A stretch of 6,042 nt of DNA from a bacterium (GCA_021799155.1 JAJZBA010000037.1:1-6042), one strand, 5' to 3'; shown: positions 1 through 5,232, counted from the first letter of the stretch. Made by a program: numbers and translations. Notes: generated from the sequence alone by a model not told the origin.

Positions 1-49
1 AGTTCTGGAACAGGCGAAGGTTGAATTAAGAAAACTTTTTAATAAATAA
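1..49 (+). CDS. C-terminal end of an unidentified protein (partial)
   Basis: Read from base 2, an open frame gives 15 residues (VLEQAKVELRKLFNK) followed by TAA at 47-49. The composition, charged and Leu/Lys-rich like a C-terminal helix, is plausible for a real protein end, and the stop lies 15 bases before the next gene's promoter. Too little remains to name a family. The gene begins outside the window. Confidence 0.55.
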   Translation, partial: VLEQAKVELRKLFNK

Positions 50-63
50 AAAATTTTTATTTG

Positions 64-72
64 TGCTAAAAT
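64..72 (+). promoter_or_regulatory. Extended -10 promoter for the nuclease gene, probably leaderless
   Basis: TG at 64-65, one base, then TAAAAT at 67-72 makes an extended -10 element (TGnTAAAAT). The GTG start codon at 79 begins 7 bases past the last base of the box, where transcription would be expected to start. No Shine-Dalgarno sequence lies between them. No convincing -35 hexamer is seen 17 bases upstream (44-49 is AAATAA), but an extended -10 can work without one. The same geometry recurs before lon. Confidence 0.6.
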
Positions 73-78
73 TTCACT

Positions 79-831
79 GTGTCCGAATATTATAATTCTA
101 AAAGAACAAGGGGACTTTATGAGCAGGATTCGAAAGAGCCGTTTAAAATCAGCCGCTCAAAATTGGAACTGTTTTTGGAATGCCCGCGGTGTTTTTATTT
201 TGACCGCCGGCTCGGCGTTTCCCGACCGCCGGGATTTCCTTTCAGTTTAAACAGCGCGGTTGACACCTTGCTTAAAAAAGAATTTGATATCCATCGCGCC
301 AAAAACAAAAAACATCCTTTGATTGAAAAATACGGAATTGACGCCATTCCGGTCGCTCATGAAAAATTAAGCGATTGGCGTCATAATTTTACCGGTATTC
401 AATACCTGCACGAACCGACCAATCTGCTTATTCACGGCGCGATTGACGATTTGTGGCAAAATTCCAAAGGGGAATATATTGTGGTTGATTACAAAGCGAC
501 AAGTAAAAACGAAAAAATAGAAGTCTTAGATAAATCCTGGCACGACGGTTATAAGAGGCAGATGGAAATTTATCAATGGCTTTTGCGGAAAAACGGGTTT
601 AAAGTCTCGGATATCGGTTATTTCGTTTATTGCAATGGCATAACCGACAGAGAAGCTTTTGACGCGAAACTGGAATTTGATATTACGCTTATAGAATACA
701 AAGGCGATGACGGCTGGGTGGAAAAAACCGTTTTTGAAGCGCATAAATGTTTGAATGCCGACGAAATTCCCGAAGCCGGCGAAGATTGCGATTATTGCAA
801 TTATATTTCGGCGATAAAGAGAGAAGAGTAA
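79..831 (+). CDS. PD-(D/E)XK (RecB/Cas4-like) nuclease, probable Fe-S cluster protein
   Basis: A 250-residue protein with the nuclease core of the PDDEXK_1/Cas4/RecB superfamily. Motif II is seen as G120-A-I-D-D (D123/D124), motif III as VVDYKAT (D137, K139), and the following QMEIYQWLL (Q161, Y165) is the usual RecB-type helix motif. Cysteines flank the core: C35-P-R-C38 near the N-terminus and C237-D-Y-C240 near the C-terminus, plus C224. In AddB and Cas4 enzymes such flanking Cys pin a 4Fe-4S cluster that holds the domain closed; four ligands are available here. Expected activity is metal-dependent DNA end-processing. It is a stand-alone domain with no helicase. No CRISPR array or other cas gene is in the window, so a Cas4 role is not supported. 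The GTG start is chosen because it sits exactly where the promoter predicts; it lacks an RBS. The substrate is unknown. Confidence 0.82.
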   Translation: MSEYYNSKRTRGLYEQDSKEPFKISRSKLELFLECPRCFYFDRRLGVSRPPGFPFSLNSAVDTLLKKEFDIHRAKNKKHPLIEKYGIDAIPVAHEKLSDWRHNFTGIQYLHEPTNLLIHGAIDDLWQNSKGEYIVVDYKATSKNEKIEVLDKSWHDGYKRQMEIYQWLLRKNGFKVSDIGYFVYCNGITDREAFDAKLEFDITLIEYKGDDGWVEKTVFEAHKCLNADEIPEAGEDCDYCNYISAIKREE

Positions 832-838
832 ATGAACA

Positions 839-1744
839 ATGCCTTTTAGATTATTAATTATTTTTTTATTTATCCTGACAGTTTCGTTTTTTGTTTTTCA
901 GGACGATTTTAAAAATCTTTACACAAACTCGGTAGTTCATCCGCCTTCTAATTTATTAAAGACAGCCCCCTTAAAAACAACTTCCAATTTTAACGGCGAA
1001 TTTAAAACTGCGTCGTCGTCGACCGTTAAATCGATTACCAAAAATGTTTCCGCTCCGGCGCCGCTTAAAGTTGTTGAAAAAATTTCGGAAATCCGCCAAT
1101 CAAATTTAACGTCTTTGGGAATAATTGTTTGGACCAATATTCAAAGGACGCTAAATAATTTTTCTCAGCTTAAAGAAAACGAAAAATTAAACCAGGCGGC
1201 TTTGGCTAAGGCGCGGGATATAATTAAAAATCAATATTTTGCTCATAATTCGCCTTTTGGCGTCGGACCGGCAGAATTGGCGGAGCAAGCGGGCTATGAT
1301 TATTTGGAAATTGGAGAAAATCTGGCAATGGGAAATTTTGAAGACGATAAAGCGGTGGTAGAAGCCTGGATGAATTCTTCGGGGCACCGCGCCAACATCT
1401 TAAATTCTAAATACAAAGAAATTGGAGCCGCGGTTTTAAAAGGTATTTATCAGGGAAGTGAAGTTTGGGTTGCGGTTCAGGAATTCGGCCGGCCGGTTTC
1501 CGATTGTCCGCAGGTTGATGAGAATTTAAAATCAATGATTGATTCCGGCAAAAGCGAGATAGAACAATTGTCAGCCGTTCTTAATGCAAAAAAATCTGAG
1601 ATTGAAAGTACCAATCGCTATGATTCTTCATTTAATCAAAAAGTGGAAGAGTATAATAAATTAGTTGAGCAGTATAATTCTCTTATTGTTCAGCTGAAGG
1701 AAATGATTGCGGATTACAACAATCAAGTGTTTTTATTGAATTAG
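839..1744 (+). CDS. CAP/SCP-like extracytoplasmic protein with N-terminal anchor and C-terminal coiled coil
   Basis: 301 residues. Residues 4-20 are a strongly hydrophobic stretch (signal anchor or uncleaved signal; no lipobox and no clear AxA site). Residues 30-90 are a low-complexity Ser/Thr/Lys/Pro linker. Residues ~95-220 are a CAP (SCP/PR-1) domain with the signatures YFAHNSPFG (H136), IGENLAMG (E160), AWMNSSGHRANIL (W177, H183) and VAVQEFGRP (E215). Residues ~228-298 are polar with heptad-like hydrophobic spacing and probably form a coiled coil. Bacterial CAP proteins such as YkwD are secreted or surface-bound; their biochemical function is largely unsettled, so no substrate is assigned. 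ATG 839 is the first possible start because TGA lies in frame at 833-835; GAGAAGAG at 821-828 is a modest RBS inside the upstream gene. The 7-base gap suggests co-transcription with the nuclease, but no functional link is evident. Confidence 0.85.
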   Translation: MPFRLLIIFLFILTVSFFVFQDDFKNLYTNSVVHPPSNLLKTAPLKTTSNFNGEFKTASSSTVKSITKNVSAPAPLKVVEKISEIRQSNLTSLGIIVWTNIQRTLNNFSQLKENEKLNQAALAKARDIIKNQYFAHNSPFGVGPAELAEQAGYDYLEIGENLAMGNFEDDKAVVEAWMNSSGHRANILNSKYKEIGAAVLKGIYQGSEVWVAVQEFGRPVSDCPQVDENLKSMIDSGKSEIEQLSAVLNAKKSEIESTNRYDSSFNQKVEEYNKLVEQYNSLIVQLKEMIADYNNQVFLLN

Positions 1745-1746
1745 TG

Positions 1747-1856
1747 CTTTAGTAAGTAAATTATCAATATAATAAAACGCCGCGAAACAATTTACCGATT
1801 ACCGATTTACTAAAGTAAATGACGATCGTCATTTACTTTAGTAAAGTAAATTATCA
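1747..1856. repeat. Intergenic repeat cluster: direct repeats, TTACCGA heptamers and TTTAC/GTAAA motifs
   Basis: CTTTAGTAAGTAAATTATCA at 1747-1766 recurs at 1836-1856 with one extra A (GTAAAG in place of GTAAG). Between the copies, TTACCGA occurs twice in tandem (1792-1798 and 1799-1805) and runs into the palindrome. The pentamer TTTAC or its complement GTAAA appears about eight times between 1751 and 1880. No ORF of note is present. This looks like simple-repeat-derived non-coding sequence; no transposase or clear target duplication is seen. Confidence 0.75.
1806..1845. repeat. Perfect 40-bp palindrome between the CAP gene and lon
   Basis: The two 20-base halves are exact reverse complements, centred between 1825 and 1826 in ATGACGATCGTCAT. 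The next flanking pair (A1805/G1846) does not match. Each outer arm also contains its own smaller inverted repeat (TTTAC...GTAAA). In RNA it would fold into a hairpin of roughly 18 bp with a GATC loop, but no T-run follows, so it is not a standard intrinsic terminator. It lies about 37 bases upstream of the lon -35 box and could act as transcription barrier, operator or mobile repeat; the sequence does not decide. Confidence 0.85.
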
Positions 1857-1881
1857 TATTTATTTGGTAGAGGGTAAATTA

Positions 1882-1910
1882 TTGGGTTTAATTTTTGCAG
1901 GTGGTATAAT
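1882..1910 (+). promoter_or_regulatory. lon promoter (-35 TTGGGT, 17-bp spacer, extended -10), probably leaderless
   Basis: TTGGGT at 1882-1887 is followed after 17 bases by TATAAT at 1905-1910, preceded by TG at 1902-1903 (TGGTATAAT), a consensus extended -10. The ATG at 1917 begins 7 bases past the box, so the transcript should begin at or next to the start codon. AGGTGG at 1899-1904 resembles an RBS but overlaps the promoter and lies 12 bases from ATG; it could only serve read-through transcripts. No CIRCE or other heat-shock operator was recognised, apart from the palindrome further upstream. Confidence 0.8.
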
Positions 1911-1916
1911 AAAAAA

Positions 1917-4223
1917 ATGTCTAATTTTCTTATTAAAAAAGAGCGGCGAATTTATCCTTGCATTATTTTAAGAAAGGCGGTTGTTTTTCCGGTTGAGAAA
2001 ATGCCTTTGATATTAAAAGGAGTGGAGGCGATTGGCGCGGTTAACAGCGCCTTAAAGCAAGAAGGGGAAATTGTTTTGGCTTTTCAGAAAAATGAAGAGC
2101 AAAGCCAAATCGGCGTTATTGCCCAAATTTTGCAATCCTGGCAATTAAGTCCGGTAATCGTCGGCATCACGGTCGAAGGATTAAAAAGGGTGAAGATTTC
2201 CCGCGTTTTTTTCGAGGCCGGCGTCAGTAAAGCGGAAATCGAAACAGTTCCTGAAGAAAAAGAAATTACGACGGAATTGGAGGCTCTGGCAAGAAGCGTT
2301 TTCGATCAGTTCAAGAATCTTATCCAAATGGAAGGAACATTGCCTTTAATGATCGCCGCCGAACTTCAAAAAGAATACGTGCCGGCGGAAAGGGTGAGCG
2401 ACATCGTGGCCTCGGCACTGCGGATGGATTTTTCAGAAAAATTAAAACTTTTGGAAACGCTCGATTTGAAAAAACGGCTGGAATATCTAAATAAAAAAAT
2501 AGCCGACGAGATAAATATTTTAGAGATGGAAAGAAAAATTCAGCGCGAGGTCAGGAAAAAACTGACTAAAGAGCAGAGAGAAATCATTTTAAGGGAGCAG
2601 ATGAAAGCCATTGAAAAAGAATTGGGAATTTTTGAGGAAGAAAAAGAATACACCGAATTGGAAAAGAAAATAAAAGCCGCCAAGATGCCGAAGGAAACGG
2701 AAACCAAGGCGCTTAAAGAACTTTACCGTCTTCGGACTATGCCGCCTTTCGCTGCCGAAGCGCCTTATATTAGAACTTATCTTGATTGGATGGTTGAACT
2801 TCCCTGGAACATTAGAACTAAAAGTGAATTAAATTTGAAAAAAGCCAAATTGATTTTAGACGAAGACCATTACGGTCTTTCCAAAGCCAAAGAAAGAGTG
2901 CTGGAATATCTGGCGGTGCAGAAATTGACTAAAGGAAAGGGCCGGGGCACCATTATGTGTTTTGTGGGACCGCCGGGAACCGGCAAGACTTCGGTTGGTA
3001 AATCGATTGCCCGGGCTTTAGGCAGGAAATTTGTGAGAATTTCTTTGGGAGGTATCAGGGATGAAGCGGAAATCAGGGGTCATCGCCGTACTTATGTCGG
3101 CGCCTTGCCGGGAAGAATTATTCAGGGCATTAAAAATGCCGGCGCAAAAAATCCGGTTTTTATGATGGACGAAATAGATAAAATCGGAGCGGATTTCCGC
3201 GGCGATCCTTCGGCCGCTCTTTTAGAAGTTTTAGACCCGGAACAAAACAGCACTTTTTCCGACCATTATCTGGAGGCGCCTTTTGATTTGTCGGAAGTTT
3301 TTTTCATCACTACCGCTAATATTTTAGATCCGGTGCCGCCGGCTTTGCGCGATCGGATGGAAGTGATTGAATTTCCCGGTTACACCGACGAAGAAAAATT
3401 TTATATCGCCAAGAAGTTTTTACTGCCTCGGGCACTGAAGGAAAGCGGTTTAGATTTTAAACGGCTTTTAATAAGCGATGAAGCGATTAAAAAAATTATC
3501 GCTAAATACACGCGGGAGGCCGGTGTTAGAAATTTAGAAAGAAAATTGCATGAAATCGCCAGAAAAGTGGCGAAAAAAATCGCCGAAGGCAAGGCGAAGA
3601 AAAAAATTATTGTTGATGAAAAAAATTTATTTGATTATTTGGGACCGGAGGAATTTTTAATAACAATGCGGGAAGCTAAAGATGAAATTGGAATCGCTAC
3701 CGGTCTGGCTTGGACGCCGGTCGGCGGAGACATTATTTTAATAGAAACGGCGCTGGTGCCGGGCAGAGGACAATTGATGTTAACCGGCCAACTGGGCGAT
3801 ATAATGCAGGAATCGGCAAAAGCGGCACTTTCTTACATCCGTTCAAAAAGTCGCGAACTTAAATTCGACAAAGATTTTTATCGCAAATTTGACATTCATA
3901 TTCATGTGCCTTCGGGTGCCATTCCCAAAGACGGGCCGTCAGCCGGCATTGCCATTGCCACTGCTTTGGCTTCGGTTTTGACGAAAAAACAAGTAAAGAA
4001 AGAAGTCGGATTAACCGGCGAAATAACGCTTTCGGGAAAAGTTTTGGAAGTCGGCGGAATCAAAGAAAAAGTTTTGGCCGCTTATCGCGCCGGCGTTGAG
4101 GTAGTTGTTTTGCCGAAAGATAATGAAAAAAATTTAATCGATGTGCCGGAAGAAATCAGGAAAAAAATGAAGTTTAAATTCGTCAAGCATATGGACGAAG
4201 TTTTGGAAATTGCTCTTAAATAA
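1917..4223 (+). CDS. lon: ATP-dependent protease LonA
   Basis: Full-length Lon (768 residues; family usually ~770-810). It is a cytoplasmic ring-shaped AAA+ protease that unfolds and degrades damaged and regulatory proteins. Order of parts: LON substrate-binding domain (~12-200, with LRKAVVFPVEKMPL), a charged coiled-coil helix (~200-250), the AAA+ module and the C-terminal protease domain (~585-768). Visible residues: Walker A GPPGTGKTS (351-359, K357), Walker B VFMMDEID (D418, E419), sensor 1 TTAN (N468), arginine finger in DRME (R480), sensor 2 in AGVRNLER (R538), catalytic Ser in PKDGPSAG (S675) and catalytic Lys in GGIKEK (K716). All are intact, so the enzyme should be active. It is transcribed from its own promoter directly upstream, and its TAA shares a base with the ATG of mpg. 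It is LonA rather than LonB: the N-domain is present and there is no membrane insert in the AAA+ module. Confidence 0.97.
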   Translation: MSNFLIKKERRIYPCIILRKAVVFPVEKMPLILKGVEAIGAVNSALKQEGEIVLAFQKNEEQSQIGVIAQILQSWQLSPVIVGITVEGLKRVKISRVFFEAGVSKAEIETVPEEKEITTELEALARSVFDQFKNLIQMEGTLPLMIAAELQKEYVPAERVSDIVASALRMDFSEKLKLLETLDLKKRLEYLNKKIADEINILEMERKIQREVRKKLTKEQREIILREQMKAIEKELGIFEEEKEYTELEKKIKAAKMPKETETKALKELYRLRTMPPFAAEAPYIRTYLDWMVELPWNIRTKSELNLKKAKLILDEDHYGLSKAKERVLEYLAVQKLTKGKGRGTIMCFVGPPGTGKTSVGKSIARALGRKFVRISLGGIRDEAEIRGHRRTYVGALPGRIIQGIKNAGAKNPVFMMDEIDKIGADFRGDPSAALLEVLDPEQNSTFSDHYLEAPFDLSEVFFITTANILDPVPPALRDRMEVIEFPGYTDEEKFYIAKKFLLPRALKESGLDFKRLLISDEAIKKIIAKYTREAGVRNLERKLHEIARKVAKKIAEGKAKKKIIVDEKNLFDYLGPEEFLITMREAKDEIGIATGLAWTPVGGDIILIETALVPGRGQLMLTGQLGDIMQESAKAALSYIRSKSRELKFDKDFYRKFDIHIHVPSGAIPKDGPSAGIAIATALASVLTKKQVKKEVGLTGEITLSGKVLEVGGIKEKVLAAYRAGVEVVVLPKDNEKNLIDVPEEIRKKMKFKFVKHMDEVLEIALK

Positions 4224-4840
4224 TGAAGGGAAAGAGATTGAGAAGAAATTTTTATACTCGGCCGACGCTTGAAGTCGCAAAAAAACTTTTAGGTAAATAT
4301 ATTGTTCGAAAAATTGGCCGGAAAAAATTAGTCGGGAAAATCATCGAAACCGAGGCGTATATCGGGCCTTATGATAAAGCCTCTCACGCTTACAAAGGAA
4401 AAATCACGCTGCGCAACAAGGCGGAATTTCTGATAGGCGGCCATATTTATATTTATTTAGTTTACGGAATGTATTGGCAGTTAAATATCACTACAAGCAA
4501 GGAAAACAAACCCGAGTGCGTGCTTATTCGCGCGTTAGAACCAGTCATTCAAAGCGATAAAATTCCAAATCACAAATCACAAACTTCAAACAAATTCCAA
4601 ATTCCAAATTTCAAAACCCAAAAACAAATTATAAATTTAACTAATGGGCCGGGGAAATTATGTAAATGGTTGAAGTTAGACAAATCTTTTTATGCCGAAG
4701 ATCTAACTAAGAGTAAAAGAATTTGGCTGGAAGACCGCGGAGAAAAAATAAATCCGAAAAGTATAAAATCAGGCCCGCGCATCGGTATCGACTACGCCGG
4801 CCCGTACTGGTCAAAAAGAAAGTGGAGGTTTTATTTGTGA
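4223..4840 (+). CDS. mpg: DNA-3-methyladenine glycosylase, AAG/MPG family
   Basis: 205 residues, usual size for the family. It excises alkylated and deaminated purines (3-methyladenine, hypoxanthine) to begin base excision repair. Matching recalled human AAG active-site residues to this protein: E44 in ETEAY (catalytic E125), Y46 (Y127), H55 (H136), Y78 and the intercalating Y81 of VYGMY (Y159, Y162), N88 (N169) and R103 in LIRALEP (R182). NGPGKLCKWL (141-150) and the final WRFYL are also family-typical. All catalytic positions are kept. The odd part is residues ~112-136, where the Arg-rich segment usual between ALEP and GPGKL is replaced by a Lys/Gln/Asn/Pro stretch encoded by a 7-base repeat array. 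The ATG overlaps the lon stop by one base (TAATG), which suggests translational coupling; no strong RBS is seen. Confidence 0.93.
   Translation: MKGKRLRRNFYTRPTLEVAKKLLGKYIVRKIGRKKLVGKIIETEAYIGPYDKASHAYKGKITLRNKAEFLIGGHIYIYLVYGMYWQLNITTSKENKPECVLIRALEPVIQSDKIPNHKSQTSNKFQIPNFKTQKQIINLTNGPGKLCKWLKLDKSFYAEDLTKSKRIWLEDRGEKINPKSIKSGPRIGIDYAGPYWSKRKWRFYL
4560..4630 (+). repeat. Degenerate 7-base repeat array (AAATTCC type) inside the mpg coding sequence
   Basis: The stretch divides into units AAATTCC, AAATCAC, AAATCAC, AAACTTC, AAAC, AAATTCC, AAATTCC, AAATTTC, AAAACCC, AAAAAC, AAATT. Most are 7 bases with consensus AAAtncC. It is read through without a stop, giving a peptide in which IPN recurs at residues 114-116 and 127-129. 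Such heptamer arrays are typically non-coding simple repeats; here one lies in frame in a conserved enzyme. Confidence 0.85.
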
Positions 4841-4870
4841 TTGACTTTTTATAAAGTTTTGTTCTATGAT
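4841..4870 (+). promoter_or_regulatory. Promoter P1 of the peptide/radical SAM unit
   Basis: TTGACT at 4841-4846 (five of six consensus bases) and TATGAT at 4865-4870 (five of six) are separated by 18 bases. Transcription would start near 4877. The -35 box begins on the base after the mpg stop codon, so this unit starts independently of lon-mpg, although no terminator separates them. The resulting 5' leader before ATG 5045 would be about 170 nt. Confidence 0.75.
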
Positions 4871-4879
4871 TAAATTTAA

Positions 4880-4896
4880 ATAAGCCTTTGGCTTAT
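4880..4896 (+). promoter_or_regulatory. Leader hairpin 1 (ATAAGCC-TTT-GGCTTAT)
   Basis: A perfect 7-bp stem with a 3-base loop, starting 3-4 nt after the predicted P1 start site, so it would cap the 5' end of the transcript. Its core AGCCTTTGGCTT recurs at 4998-5009. A 5'-terminal hairpin can protect mRNA from decay, but that role is inferred. Confidence 0.6.
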
Positions 4897-4913
4897 ATGA
4901 TTCTTTGAAAAAT

Positions 4914-4931
4914 AACAGCTAAAAAGCTGTT
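4914..4931 (+). promoter_or_regulatory. Leader hairpin 2 (AACAGCT-AAAA-AGCTGTT)
   Basis: A perfect 7-bp inverted repeat with a 4-A loop in the leader of the peptide gene. No T-run follows (TATATC), so it is not an intrinsic terminator. Its function is unknown. The stretch after it, 4932-4981, includes a G-rich patch (CAGGGGGTGTGGGA) for which no pairing partner was found. Confidence 0.5.
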
Positions 4932-4981
4932 TATATCAGGGGGTGTGGGATAAAAGAGAAACTTTTTAGTTGGTTGTTCGT

Positions 4982-4987
4982 TATAAT
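4982..4987 (+). promoter_or_regulatory. Possible second promoter P2 (-10 TATAAT)
   Basis: A perfect TATAAT, followed 8 bases later by a hairpin nearly identical to the one after P1. No -35 hexamer is recognisable at 16-18 bases upstream and there is no TG extension. The region is AT-rich, so chance is possible; the repeated box-plus-hairpin arrangement is the main argument. Confidence 0.35.
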
Positions 4988-4995
4988 ATATAGTA

Positions 4996-5010
4996 CGAGC
5001 CTTTGGCTTG
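4996..5010 (+). promoter_or_regulatory. Leader hairpin 3 (CGAGCC-TTT-GGCTTG)
   Basis: A 6-bp stem with one G-U pair and a TTT loop. Its 12-base core AGCCTTTGGCTT (4998-5009) is identical to that at 4883-4894. It ends 23 bases before the strong ribosome binding site of the peptide gene and leaves that site unpaired. Confidence 0.5.
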
Positions 5011-5030
5011 AGTTAAAAATTAAAGAAGAA

Positions 5031-5039
5031 AAAGGAGGT
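5031..5039 (+). promoter_or_regulatory. Near-perfect Shine-Dalgarno site for the small peptide gene
   Basis: AAAGGAGGT, with GGAGG at 5034-5038 and six bases to ATG 5045. It fixes the start of the 44-codon ORF and predicts heavy translation. It contrasts with the leaderless or RBS-poor starts of the nuclease, lon and mpg. Confidence 0.85.
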
Positions 5040-5044
5040 TCACC

Positions 5045-5179
5045 ATGCGTTTCTTTTCGCGGTTTATAAAGATTTTCAGAAGAAGAAATGTGGCAAGGGT
5101 TGGTTTACTTCGCAAGAGTAAATCTCAGCCTACAGTTTGCAACAGTCAGTGCGCAGGTATGTGCCGTTGCATACTTTAA
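5045..5179 (+). CDS. Cys-rich basic small peptide, candidate RiPP precursor
   Basis: 44 codons, ATG to TAA (5177-5179). Residues 1-31 form a basic leader-like part that begins MRFFSRFIKIFRRRN and could fold as an amphipathic helix. Residues 32-44 are CNSQCAGMCRCIL, with cysteines 32, 36, 40 and 42 spaced C-x3-C-x3-C-x-C. There are 11 Arg/Lys and no Asp or Glu. I do not recognise the family. The next gene is a radical SAM/SPASM enzyme, a class that commonly modifies genetically linked small peptides, and the Cys-rich end would be the natural core for thioether or similar links. The Cys-x3 spacing resembles CXXX-repeat peptides linked to radical SAM maturases, but this is resemblance only. Alternatives: a metal-binding or antimicrobial peptide used unmodified, or a Cys-rich regulatory leader peptide working with the hairpin 17 bases downstream. 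That this is a real gene is well supported by its RBS; the RiPP role is inferred. Confidence 0.72.
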   Translation: MRFFSRFIKIFRRRNVARVGLLRKSKSQPTVCNSQCAGMCRCIL

Positions 5180-5196
5180 AACCATTCGGTACCCTT

Positions 5197-5226
5197 GGGC
5201 CGTCCGTTGTGGCGGCCCGTATTTTT
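5197..5226 (+). terminator. GC-rich hairpin plus T-run between peptide and radical SAM gene (partial terminator/attenuator)
   Basis: GGGCCG at 5197-5202 pairs with CGGCCC at 5213-5218. Inside, one bulged T (5203) is followed by CC/GG pairs and a 5-base loop. TTTTT at 5222-5226 follows after GTA. The stem is very GC-rich for this AT-rich region. Its place within a likely operon, 17 bases after the peptide stop and just before the maturase RBS, suggests partial termination that keeps peptide mRNA in excess of enzyme mRNA. The T-run is short, so read-through is likely. Confidence 0.7.
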
Positions 5227-5232
5227 AGAAAC

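Noticed and set aside
526..744. Open frame on the minus strand inside the nuclease gene
   Set aside because: It lies wholly within a well-supported gene on the other strand and shows no recognisable domain or RBS; likewise the minus-strand frames at 937-1137, 1187-1387 and 3401-3592.
79..831. CRISPR adaptation role (Cas4) for the nuclease
   Set aside because: No CRISPR repeats, cas1 or cas2 are visible and the Cys layout differs from Cas4; only the general nuclease superfamily is supported.
832..849. ATG AAC AAT GCC TTT TAG mini-ORF right after the nuclease stop
   Set aside because: Only five codons; it overlaps the better-supported CAP gene start at 839 and is most likely incidental.
1768..1773. 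TATAAT in the CAP-lon spacer as a promoter
   Set aside because: No -35 at 16-18 bases (TGCTTT at 1745-1750) and no TG extension; the lon promoter at 1882-1910 is far stronger and correctly placed.
1806..1845. Palindrome as a classical intrinsic terminator or CIRCE heat-shock operator
   Set aside because: There is no T-run after it, and it does not match the CIRCE layout of two 9-base arms around a 9-base spacer.
4838..4840. Alternative genetic code with TGA as Gly
   Set aside because: mpg ends at TGA right after the family-typical WRFYL C-terminus, and none of the genes has an internal TGA.
4867..4884. Short ORF ATG ATT AAA TTT AAA TAA near the P1 promoter
   Set aside because: It starts inside the -10 box, so it would not be transcribed from P1, and has only five codons.
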